A stretch of DNA of 64,000 nt from the NCBI RefSeq assembly GCF_001597745.1, contig NZ_LUHJ01000012.1, positions 62,001 through 126,000 on the forward strand, written 5' to 3'. The stretch's first letter is position 1; every line of letters starts with the position of its first letter. The DNA comes from Anabaena sp. 4-3. GTDB lineage: Bacteria; Cyanobacteriota; Cyanobacteriia; Cyanobacteriales; Nostocaceae. A program made the translations under genes and the position numbers. Below the pieces are notes generated by a model, which saw only the letters and a list, made by a program, of their open reading frames with translations, made no database searches and was not told where the DNA came from. Below, one piece after another: positions 36,661 through 45,376 of the stretch.

Positions 36661-39231
36661 TTAGTTAACCTTGCGTTGGAAGGTAAATGTTCCTGTCTGA
36701 CCAGGGGCAACTGGATTAGTGAGAGTATTTATATACTTGGTGATATCGCTATTTGCACTACTACCACTTTGTTCACCAGCCAGCAGATTATTAGCAGAGG
36801 TACCACTGAAGTATTGAATTGTGCCAGCACCTTGAGCCGAACCAAGCACGTGACTGGTATCAATTATGCCGTTGCTAGGTGCGTTATCTATTGCCCAGTT
36901 ATTGGGTGATGCTGTACCATCTTCAGTAATCACCACATTGCCAGCATTCAAGATTACATTACCAGTACCGACGGCTGGCTCAGAAATGTTTTTGTACTGA
37001 ATTACGTACTCAATAATATTTCCAGGCGCGGGTGTCTTGGGTGTTGTACTTAAAGTACCATCTGTACCTTGAACTGCTGGGCCAGTTCCCTGTAAAATCC
37101 GGGACTGTTTGATCAGTTGTAAGAAGCCAGTGTATACCCGGTCAATGGTAATGTTAAACGCTGCATCATCAGCCAAACCGTTACTATTGCTGTCAATAAA
37201 TGCTGTAATTGGTACAGGAAAACCGCTTTCAAAACCAGGATCAGTTGACAGTGGAGTAGTAGGTGGTAGGTCAACGGTGACAGTGTAGTTAGCTGTACCG
37301 TTGGCTGCTACATTATCAATTCTGACTGGGTTAGTAGCACTGACTGGGTTGCCTCCGACAAGACCAGTACCACTGGTAAAGTTAAATTGCGTGCCATTGT
37401 ATGTATAAGTAGCAATTGTGGCACCATTGTTAGCAGATATAGTCACGACTGTATTTACTTGTAAGTCACCTGTGTTAGCTGGTGGTGTAGGTAGTAAAGA
37501 GATATTGTCTGCTTGAGTACCACTATTTCTCACAGTGTTAGTAAAATTAATTACATTTGGGTCAAATGTTGAACCTGGAGCAGTATTAGCCGGAACATTG
37601 GAAGACCTATTAGTAAAATCATCATTATTGTCTGTCGGGCCAACCGCATCTGGCGAACCGTTTGGCCCGTTCACCACTGAGGACACATTCACGCTAAAGA
37701 CGTTAGCTTCACCACCTGCATTTGCACCTGGATTGTTAGTATCACCAGTATTATCACCAGCAGTATCCGTTCCGGTGGTGTTTAAATCACTTGGGTCAGT
37801 TTTTGGATCAGTGATATAACCGTCAGGTACAGTAGGCGGTAACTGATCAGGTACATTATCCCCATTAGTGTCTGTGTTTGATGGGGGTGTCATGTTACCT
37901 GAAGTTCCGTCAAAGTTGCTGGGATTTTGATCACCAGACTCATCCAACACAGGAGCATTTGTTTCTGGGGTTTTACCAAAAACTTGAGCAATGTTGGCTA
38001 TGGTTAGAGGAGCAGTTTGTCCTGTTCTCACTCTTAACTGCATGGAGAATGAGGTTGACTGGCCATTAGCAGCAAGGTAAGTATTGGTATCACCGTCTGT
38101 AGTGGGTTTAATAAAACCAATGCGCGTTACTGTACCTAAATCTCCTGGTTGTACTGTTGTCCAGGTGGCTACATTGGCAGATGTGGTGACAGGAGTCGTA
38201 GAGTAGACTACTTGCCAACCGGTGGGAACTGTTGGTGCTACTGCTAGTTGCGTCCCAAAAGGAATAGCATCAGCAACTAAAATATTACTCCCAGGAAGAC
38301 CAGGTACGGTAGAACCCGCTAAAGGTGAGGGAGTGATACTTTGTCCTGTCACATCGCTAGACTCAACTCGCAGACTCAAATTGTAGTCGATGGTATCGTC
38401 TGTGATATCTCCTGGTGTACCGTTATTGCTATAATTGCCACGAGTTTTGAGTATGGTAGCCAAAGAATAATACTTCGGAGAAACAGTTATGGAGGCTGCT
38501 GCACTGCCTTCTACTACACCATTAGCCGGTAAACCTGTAACTTCTTCAGGTGTACCATTCAGGTTATCTACAGTATAAACGTCTCTGTTGTCATTCACCG
38601 ATCCGGCTCGTGGAGAATTAGTTGCGGTTTCAGCCGGTGTAGTTTCCCCTAAAGTAACTTTAATCGTTTGACCAGGTGTAACACCGGAATTTACTGTTAC
38701 CGGTACTCTTACCTGTATTGTTCCATTAACTGGTATGGAAGCTGTAGTAAATCCACCATTAGGAACATCTGTCCATGATGTCCCATTGGTACTGTATTGT
38801 AATGTGCCTACTGTACCTGGGCCTGTGATACCAGCTTGGGTAGGAATTTGGAAGCGAGTTGGATCATTACCAACGTTGGTGATCGTAAAGGGATAATATA
38901 TGAGATCACCCGTTTGAATAGTTCCAGCGTTGTTATCTACAGGTGTACCAGCTACTACAGAAATACCCGCTACTTCCGCCACAGTCACGGTTACGGTGTT
39001 AGAAGTAGTATTTAGTCTTCTAGGGTCATTAGGATTATTCGGATCAGGTGGGTTATTAGGATCTTCGTAAGTAGCTGTTGCTTGGTTGTTGATAACTGTA
39101 CCTGCGCTAGTTGTTTGAGCTAAAGCAGGGGAGACAAATTGGAAAAAACCGCTTGCTAGAAGTGCGGTTGTCACTAAAGCCGGGTGAAGTCTTGATGTTT
39201 TAGCCTGATTCAATTTTTGACGGGATTTCAT
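36661..39231 (-). CDS. Exported DUF11-repeat surface protein, first gene of the locus (856 aa)
   Basis: The signal peptide ends near ALAQT (residue 39), after a hydrophobic LVTTALLASGFFQFVSPALA. The mature chain is rich in Asn, Thr, Gly, Pro and Asp, with several beta-sandwich units: VNNNAG-type starts such as IQTGDLIYYPFTITNVGND (about 105-125), NGTIQVRVPVTVNSG, a Gly/Asn/Asp-rich linker with DTNGDNVPDQLPP and NTGDTNNPGANAGG (about 450-510), and a DUF11-like end (PAPGNIIEYVIQYKNIS, VAPGQTGTFTFQRKVN). The linker could bind calcium. No anchor is present. It is promoter-proximal in the five-gene operon, divergent from thrC. Confidence 0.8.
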   Translation of the reverse strand: MKSRQKLNQAKTSRLHPALVTTALLASGFFQFVSPALAQTTSAGTVINNQATATYEDPNNPPDPNNPNDPRRLNTTSNTVTVTVAEVAGISVVAGTPVDNNAGTIQTGDLIYYPFTITNVGNDPTRFQIPTQAGITGPGTVGTLQYSTNGTSWTDVPNGGFTTASIPVNGTIQVRVPVTVNSGVTPGQTIKVTLGETTPAETATNSPRAGSVNDNRDVYTVDNLNGTPEEVTGLPANGVVEGSAAASITVSPKYYSLATILKTRGNYSNNGTPGDITDDTIDYNLSLRVESSDVTGQSITPSPLAGSTVPGLPGSNILVADAIPFGTQLAVAPTVPTGWQVVYSTTPVTTSANVATWTTVQPGDLGTVTRIGFIKPTTDGDTNTYLAANGQSTSFSMQLRVRTGQTAPLTIANIAQVFGKTPETNAPVLDESGDQNPSNFDGTSGNMTPPSNTDTNGDNVPDQLPPTVPDGYITDPKTDPSDLNTTGTDTAGDNTGDTNNPGANAGGEANVFSVNVSSVVNGPNGSPDAVGPTDNNDDFTNRSSNVPANTAPGSTFDPNVINFTNTVRNSGTQADNISLLPTPPANTGDLQVNTVVTISANNGATIATYTYNGTQFNFTSGTGLVGGNPVSATNPVRIDNVAANGTANYTVTVDLPPTTPLSTDPGFESGFPVPITAFIDSNSNGLADDAAFNITIDRVYTGFLQLIKQSRILQGTGPAVQGTDGTLSTTPKTPAPGNIIEYVIQYKNISEPAVGTGNVILNAGNVVITEDGTASPNNWAIDNAPSNGIIDTSHVLGSAQGAGTIQYFSGTSANNLLAGEQSGSSANSDITKYINTLTNPVAPGQTGTFTFQRKVN

Positions 39232-39874
39232 CGTGTGTAGTCACTGGATAGCATGACGCTGGGTATCAAGCACAATAGATGCAAAATACCTCTAATTCGC
39301 CAAATTATAAAAGTGCTGAATATTACAGGTATTTATCTACTAATTAGTTGAATTCACAGTAACTAAAATTACTGTGTTTTGCCAGAATATTTTGTTTACT
39401 GGGTTAGTTGTTAGCAGTTTCTGGTTAATGCAGTTTGATTTACTGATATAAATTTGATGACTCGGCACATAGCGATCGCTTGAAAATATTAAATCAAAGT
39501 CTGCTGATTTTAAACCAGTGTAAATACTGCTATTAAAAGCTCTGAAGAAAAATAAAACTGTAAATATACTTAAATAATCCTAGTTAATTTAAGTGATTTT
39601 ATTATATTTGAAAACATTTTTTATTCTGTATATTCCCTGGTAAAATATGACATAACATATTTAGACAGGTTAAGGCTAAAGATTAATTTCTCTAATTTCT
39701 TAAAATTGATTTTCTGTTTTGAATTGGTAAATTTAGTGTAAAACCAGTCAAAACCCTTGTATATTAAATGTTTTAGTAAAATCCGACAAAAATAGTCGGG
39801 TATGTTTGACGGGTATTTTTACTCGTGTTACTATTCAGGCACAGTTGACAGACAAACAGGGAAAAATAGTTACT
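39232..39874. other. Divergent promoter region of the surface locus and thrC
   Basis: 643 bp, strongly AT-rich, with one HIP1-like half site (GCGATCGC at about 39473). No gene-like frame is seen on the plus strand until the thrC ATG at 39875. It must hold the promoters for the five-gene surface operon (minus) and thrC (plus). A short hairpin CCGACAAAAATAGTCGG lies at 39783-39799. The minus-strand frames that cross it into thrC are low-complexity shadows. Confidence 0.5.
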
Positions 39875-41179
39875 ATGACTCAGGCAGTATCCAAACCTAC
39901 CACAGCCACCAACGCCGCTTTTAGTGCTTTGAAGTGTAAGGAATGTGGCGCGGAATATGAACTCAAGGCTAGTCATGTATGTGAGTTCTGCTTTGGGCCT
40001 TTGGAAGTGAAGTATGACTACAATGCTTTGCGTCTGTCTGTAACTCGTGAAAAAATTCAAGCGGGGCCTAATTCGATTTGGCGTTATCGTCCCTTTTTGC
40101 CTGTCGCAACTGACAATGTAATTGATGTGGGAACAGGTATGACTCCCTTGGTGCGTTCCCACCGTCTAGCCCGTCGCCTGGGTCTAAACAAACTATATAT
40201 TAAGAATGATGCGGTAAATATGCCCACCCTCAGCTTTAAGGATCGGGTGGTATCTGTCGCCCTTTCCCGTGCTAGGGAGTTGGGTTTCACTACAGTTTCT
40301 TGTGCTAGTACGGGTAATTTGGCTAACTCCACAGCTGCGATCGCCGCCCATGCTGGTTTAGACTGTTGTGTATTCATCCCCTCAGACTTAGAAGCTGGTA
40401 AAGTTTTGGGTAGCTTGATCTACAGTCCTACCCTGATGGCTGTTAAAGGTAATTATGACCAAGTAAACCGCCTCTGTTCAGAAGTAGCGAATACACATGG
40501 TTGGGGTTTTGTCAATATTAATTTGCGTCCCTACTATTCTGAGGGTTCTAAAACATTAGGCTATGAAGTGGCAGAACAATTAGGTTGGGAACTACCAGAT
40601 CATATAGTTGCACCTTTGGCTTCTGGTTCACTATTCACCAAAATTTATAAAGGTTTCCAAGAATTTGTAGAAGTTGGTTTAGTAGAAGGTAAGTCAGTCC
40701 GCTTTAGTGGCGCACAAGCAGAAGGTTGTTCACCTATCGCCGAAGCATTTAAAGAAGACCGCGACTTTATTAAACCAGTGAAACCGAATACAATAGCTAA
40801 ATCAATTGCGATTGGTAATCCCGCAGATGGTGTTTACGCTGTTGAGATTGCCAAGAAGACTGGCGGTAATATAGAATCTGTCACCGATGCCGAAATTATC
40901 GAAGGTATCAAGCTATTAGCTGAAACAGAAGGTATCTTCACCGAAACGGCTGGGGGAACTACCATTGCTGTTCTGAAAAAATTGGTAGAAGCTGGCAAAA
41001 TTGATCCAGATGAAACCACTGTGGTTTACATTACTGGCAACGGTTTGAAAACCCAAGAAGCTGTACAAGGCTATATTGGTGAACCTTTGACAATTGATGC
41101 TAAACTAGATAGTTTTGAACGTGCATTAGAACGTTCTCGGACTTTAGACCGCTTAGAATGGCAACAAGTTCTGGTTTAG
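39875..41179 (+). CDS. thrC: Threonine synthase
   Basis: 434 aa from the ATG at 39875; the frame is open 23 codons further upstream, but those codons lack family similarity. Two CxxC pairs at the N-terminus (Cys21/24, Cys36/39) form a small zinc-ribbon seen in the plant/cyanobacterial-type enzymes. The PLP lysine is Lys122 in MPTLSFKDR. Other sites are CASTGNLANSTAA, APLASGSLFTKIY and TAGGTTIAVLKKL. It converts O-phosphohomoserine to threonine. The next gene encodes a ThiS/MoaD-like carrier 90 bp later, and a terminator closes the pair. Confidence 0.95.
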   Translation: MTQAVSKPTTATNAAFSALKCKECGAEYELKASHVCEFCFGPLEVKYDYNALRLSVTREKIQAGPNSIWRYRPFLPVATDNVIDVGTGMTPLVRSHRLARRLGLNKLYIKNDAVNMPTLSFKDRVVSVALSRARELGFTTVSCASTGNLANSTAAIAAHAGLDCCVFIPSDLEAGKVLGSLIYSPTLMAVKGNYDQVNRLCSEVANTHGWGFVNINLRPYYSEGSKTLGYEVAEQLGWELPDHIVAPLASGSLFTKIYKGFQEFVEVGLVEGKSVRFSGAQAEGCSPIAEAFKEDRDFIKPVKPNTIAKSIAIGNPADGVYAVEIAKKTGGNIESVTDAEIIEGIKLLAETEGIFTETAGGTTIAVLKKLVEAGKIDPDETTVVYITGNGLKTQEAVQGYIGEPLTIDAKLDSFERALERSRTLDRLEWQQVLV

Positions 41180-41269
41180 TTATTAGTCATGAGTCAATAG
41201 TCATTAGGATTGGAATAATGACTATTGATAGCTAACAAACATCTCACAACTGATCACGATTAATTCACT

Positions 41270-41545
41270 ATGGCTGTAAAAGTTTTAGTACCCACTACTC
41301 TGCAAACTCTCACAAATAATCAAGCTACTCTAGAATCTAGTGGGAGCAACATTGCTGAACTGTTAGACGCTTTAGAATCAAGCTTTCCTGGTATTAAAGC
41401 ACGGTTGTGCGATGACAATGGACAGCCAAGACGTTTTTTAAATTTATATGTCAACAGTGAAGATATCCGCTTTTTGGATGGCACAGCTACACCTTTAAAA
41501 GATGGTGATGAGGTGAGTATTGTTCCTGCTGTGGCGGGTGGTTGA
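41270..41545 (+). CDS. ThiS/MoaD-like sulfur carrier downstream of thrC
   Basis: 91 aa, a ubiquitin-like fold protein: [52 protein letters not shown] and the ending [10 protein letters not shown]. The free C-terminal Gly-Gly is what an E1-like enzyme adenylates to thiocarboxylate. The ArgPheLeuAsn(Leu/Ile)TyrVal stretch is like CysO-type carriers. It differs from the MoaD-like protein at 27.5 kb. It probably shares the thrC transcript. Confidence 0.82.
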   Translation: MAVKVLVPTTLQTLTNNQATLESSGSNIAELLDALESSFPGIKARLCDDNGQPRRFLNLYVNSEDIRFLDGTATPLKDGDEVSIVPAVAGG

Positions 41546-41713
41546 TAGGGTGCTATTTGCTTATACCGAGTTGCAGTCATAGAGAGTAGGGGTTTAGCAT
41601 TGCTAAACCTCTAGAGAGATAATGCAACTGAGTAACAATATCTTTATCAGCAAAAAGGTTTTTAGTCTCTCCTCCCTTCGCAATTAGGAGAGATTCAGAT
41701 GTCAACTGTTTTT

Positions 41714-41745
41714 AGCATGAGTAGTGTAGATTACTCATGCTTTTT
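41714..41745 (+). terminator. Rho-independent terminator after thrC and its ThiS-like gene
   Basis: A 10-bp stem AGCATGAGTA (41714-41723) with TACTCATGCT (41732-41741), an 8-nt loop and a run of T's to 41745. It is just before the convergent 1044-aa gene's stop. Another 8-bp hairpin (GGTTTAGC-ATT-GCTAAACC) is at 41591-41609. Confidence 0.85.
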
Positions 41746-41762
41746 GTATATGTTGCCGATGG

Positions 41763-44700
41763 TTAGGCGATAAAGTCGATTTGGATAATCATGTCATCAA
41801 AATCGCGATCGCCACCATTGGGTAAATCTTCAAACCCAAACACATTATCGCCTAATAAGCGGATATGTTCCGAGCGATCGCTGTTAGCACCCAAGAAGGG
41901 GAAGTAAACTTGACTGATATCAAAGCCATTACTCAAGTTGTCATCATTGGCAACAATAAACGGCACTAGAATACTATCCCCAGTCAGCGTGACATTGTTA
42001 ATCACATTCGCTGATTTAGTAATCGAGACATTCAACCGTTGATTAACTGCCAATTGAGTATAGTCACTATCACCAGGTAAAGCAATTGTACCATTAGCGC
42101 GACGAATACCGCCTTGCTCATTGACTGCTGCATAGAAGCCGACAAAATTAGAGAAAGCCGCCTCGTTATTAACTGTAATTCTCACCAGACTGTCTGCTTC
42201 TCCCCGCAAATCAATCACTTCCAAACCTGATTGCATTTGTAGTGCTGTACCTTTCTTCATCAATCCGGGGGGTTGTTCTTTTATTTGTAGCACTAACGCA
42301 TCAAACGCGCCTGTGCTTCTGTCTTTAAACTTGATTCGGAAGTCTGCGGATGGGAAGTTTTCCACCTCTACACCATTGAGATTAGAGAAAAACACTTGAC
42401 GAGTTAACCCGTTTTGCAATTCCTGAACAGTACCATCAGCAATTAACATAAAGCCGAGACGAGTTCCTGCGCCAAATTCCAAAGCACGACTTAAACCACT
42501 CACAGAGAAACCACTAGGTAAACCACTAGGGTTATCGCTAGCCAATACAGAAAAAGCTACCTGTGTCAACCCCGAAGTAAAGCGATGGTTAGCAATAATT
42601 TGAGTCAGATAATTAAGATTATCTGGACTAATCAAAATCGGATTACCCTGGTTATCTGTAACTATGTTGCCATTGTTATCTCTTTGAAAGATGTTACCGT
42701 TGGCATCATCCACCGTAAACATTAAGATTTCATTTGTCTGGTTAGTGCTGACGGTGTTGACAGTTAACTCAATAGTTGTGTCACCCCGCAAGCGGAATAA
42801 ACCATTTTTGCCATCTTGGTTTTTCTCAAAGCCAAACTGTGGCTTTAAGTCAATAGCAATATTACCTGTATTAGTTATCCCATCAGCATCAATGACAGTG
42901 ATTTCTAAATCGAATTTTGGTTCTTGCTCAAATCTATCGATATCAATATCGTCACTGTCGTTAACCTGAACTTGTCCGGTACTGCTGTCAATTACAAAAG
43001 CAGGATTACCATCATCATCTAAATCCAGATTACCACCTGTAATCGCATAAGTGAGTAGATCATCGTCTGAATCTGGGTCATCAACTAACACATTACCGAC
43101 AATAGTACCGGCTGGACTTCTTTCCAGCAAATCAGGTAAAGCATCATTCAGAAAGACTGGTGGTTCACCAATATTGATTTCAAAAGCTAGAATTTGATTA
43201 TTCTGGGGGCCAAAACTATCAAAGTTGTCATCACTGACGATAATTAAGGAGCGTTTACCATTGGGTAATACAGGCCCTAGTGTCATCCCTTCTATATTAT
43301 CAATCTGGATATCCAGAGTTGATAAATCGAATAATAAACGTTTGCTGACTGGGGTGATATCTGCATCTGAGACAGAGGCAAGATTACTGATATCGGGCGA
43401 GTTTTGTAGACGAATTTCGTAGATTTTGCCGCTATAGCCTCCCTCCGCCGTAAAAGCTCGCTCTAATGTTAGTAAACTACCTGTATTATCGATAGCTACC
43501 AAATCCACTAACCCGTTAGTATCAACGCTGTTACTGTTGTCTACAGGGGGAATTGCATCAGTTTGGTAAAGAAATTCTTTCACCACCTGGGGAACTGTAC
43601 CAGTGAGATCGTACTGGATAATTCTCACGAAACTGCCATCTGTAGCGTTGGCTGTTTCCCCATCTTGAATTAAAGCATTTTCGGTGGCGGTAAATAAGAA
43701 GCGTTGATCAGGGGTGAGGGTTAAACTTTCAAAAGCTAGGTTATTGCGAATACCTTGGTTAGCTTGGGGAAGGAATTTCTCAGGAACTACAAAGTTTTGT
43801 AATTGTCCCCCGGCTAAGGAAAACTCACGCACAAAGGGAGCAATAGAATTATTAGCATCCCCTTCTGAGGAGACAAATACAGTACCATTATCAGTCCAGG
43901 CAATGCCTTCTGGATCTAGACTATTGGCAGCAAAAGGATCACCGTTTTCATCTAATAAGCTAGTGACGCGGGTGATACTGACATCACCATTGTTTAAACT
44001 ACCATCGCTGAGGTCAATGGTGAGACTGTAAAATCTGGCGGGGTTAATGTTGCTGCGATCGTCGGAAATTGCATGATAGACTTGCTCAACTGGATCATAG
44101 GTAATCCCAGAGAGTCCGCCAACGGTGGTATTATTTCCTGTTACTGGGTCAAGAAACTGAATTCTGCCTTGGTTATCTGTGGTTAAGCCATTATCATCTA
44201 ATAAGTCTTGCCCAATAAAGGTAATTCTTGCCGCACCTCTGACTTTATCATCTAGGGGAGCAATACCCGTGTTGTTGCCAGCATTGTTATCAATTAGAAC
44301 ATTATTGGCAGTCAGATCCTCTGGCTGGATGTTTTCGATAGTCGCTAGGGGAACGGTGCTATTTGTTGTGTTGATAACGACATGATTACCGTCAGCAGTG
44401 ATGACTAAATCATTGAAGCTTTGCACACCTTCTAAATTGATGCGGAGGGTGTCTTCAATGGGGTTAAAGTCGGTAATGCGGTTAGGGTTGGTGGGACGTT
44501 CCGCATTAGCTAACCAAAATACATCATTACCCAATCCACCACGTAGGGTATTACCACCTCTACCTGCATACAGGGTGTCGTTACCAGAACCACCAGAGAC
44601 TAAATCATCTTGGTCAGGGAATAAGATATCATTTCCAGAACCGCCAAACAAACGGTTAGCACTGGAGACATCACCTTGGGGGTCAGAGGTTAGGGTATCA

Positions 44701-44897
44701 TTGCCATAATCACCAAAGGCGCGATCGCCAATTTTAACAAACAGTTCATCGTCACCCAAACCACCACTAACAATTTCGTCGCCATTGTCAGTGATGACAT
44801 CGATGTTATCATTACCTGCTAAACCAAGGACAAGATCAGCATTGGCATCTTGGATATTTAAACTATCGCTGTTGGTAGTGCCTTTGATGATAGCCAT
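41763..44897 (-). CDS. RTX exoprotein with phytase-like esterase, cadherin-like and DUF4114 domains
   Basis: 1044 aa. Residues 5-130 carry RTX-type calcium nonapeptides (GLAGNDNID, GGLGDDELF, GGSGNDILF, GGSGNDTLY, GGLGNDVFW), here at the N-terminus. A phytase-like esterase domain (PF13449 type) spans about 222-576 (GGLSGITYDPVEQVYHAISDD, SLDPEGIAW, NLAFESLTLTPD, IDNIEGMTLGP). A cadherin-like sandwich covers 585-686 (DDPDSDDDLLTYAITGG). A DUF4114-type ending contains FGFEDLPNGGDRDFDDM. Calcium binding, secretion and phosphate-ester or related hydrolysis are plausible. Type I secretion signals are not identifiable by eye. The gene is monocistronic. Confidence 0.8.
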   Translation of the reverse strand: MAIIKGTTNSDSLNIQDANADLVLGLAGNDNIDVITDNGDEIVSGGLGDDELFVKIGDRAFGDYGNDTLTSDPQGDVSSANRLFGGSGNDILFPDQDDLVSGGSGNDTLYAGRGGNTLRGGLGNDVFWLANAERPTNPNRITDFNPIEDTLRINLEGVQSFNDLVITADGNHVVINTTNSTVPLATIENIQPEDLTANNVLIDNNAGNNTGIAPLDDKVRGAARITFIGQDLLDDNGLTTDNQGRIQFLDPVTGNNTTVGGLSGITYDPVEQVYHAISDDRSNINPARFYSLTIDLSDGSLNNGDVSITRVTSLLDENGDPFAANSLDPEGIAWTDNGTVFVSSEGDANNSIAPFVREFSLAGGQLQNFVVPEKFLPQANQGIRNNLAFESLTLTPDQRFLFTATENALIQDGETANATDGSFVRIIQYDLTGTVPQVVKEFLYQTDAIPPVDNSNSVDTNGLVDLVAIDNTGSLLTLERAFTAEGGYSGKIYEIRLQNSPDISNLASVSDADITPVSKRLLFDLSTLDIQIDNIEGMTLGPVLPNGKRSLIIVSDDNFDSFGPQNNQILAFEINIGEPPVFLNDALPDLLERSPAGTIVGNVLVDDPDSDDDLLTYAITGGNLDLDDDGNPAFVIDSSTGQVQVNDSDDIDIDRFEQEPKFDLEITVIDADGITNTGNIAIDLKPQFGFEKNQDGKNGLFRLRGDTTIELTVNTVSTNQTNEILMFTVDDANGNIFQRDNNGNIVTDNQGNPILISPDNLNYLTQIIANHRFTSGLTQVAFSVLASDNPSGLPSGFSVSGLSRALEFGAGTRLGFMLIADGTVQELQNGLTRQVFFSNLNGVEVENFPSADFRIKFKDRSTGAFDALVLQIKEQPPGLMKKGTALQMQSGLEVIDLRGEADSLVRITVNNEAAFSNFVGFYAAVNEQGGIRRANGTIALPGDSDYTQLAVNQRLNVSITKSANVINNVTLTGDSILVPFIVANDDNLSNGFDISQVYFPFLGANSDRSEHIRLLGDNVFGFEDLPNGGDRDFDDMIIQIDFIA

Positions 44898-45376
44898 AAC
44901 TTCTGCAATTTCCTCACAACCTTAAACTGAACGTGAAAAAGAATATACCTGCGGTTTGCAAATATTTCTCCGTCGTACATAGATGATTGGTGAAAGATGA
45001 AGTTTATTGATGCTGTTGTCATGATTTAGCTCAATTTAATCAACAAACCCATTAAAGTTGGCTAATCTCATGCTTCAGCAGTTGAATTTAACTTTCACCA
45101 CTTGACTAAAATCTCATGTACTTCACTGACGGAATACCACGCCTGATAAAATGACACGTCTAGGTTAAGAATTGGCTATCTGATAGGTAGTGTTTAGTTA
45201 AGAATTGATGTCAAGCTGCGGCAATTTTTAATAATTGAACGCAGATGGACGCAGATGGACGCAGATGTAGAAAGATACCGCAGGGTAAACGGATGAATCT
45301 GTATTCTATCCGGTGGCAATCTGCTATAATTTCGCTCTGTTAACTATACAGTTACACCTGAGTGTAAGATATTGAG
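44898..45376. other. Intergenic region with ACGCAGATGG repeats
   Basis: 479 bp between two minus-strand genes. It contains a three-unit GGACGCAGAT repeat (about 45240-45270) and GGATGAATCTG (45291-45302), the same modules as at about 1060-1135. No gene is seen. It should contain the promoter of the RTX gene at its left end. Confidence 0.55.

Noticed and set aside
27857-39231. The Asn/Thr/Gly-rich proteins as phage tail fibres or a prophage
   Set aside because: No integrase, capsid, terminase or portal genes; each protein has a signal peptide and DUF11 domains.
39773-40162. A 129-codon minus-strand frame across the thrC start
   Set aside because: It lies antisense to conserved thrC coding sequence and its product shows no domain; a shadow frame.
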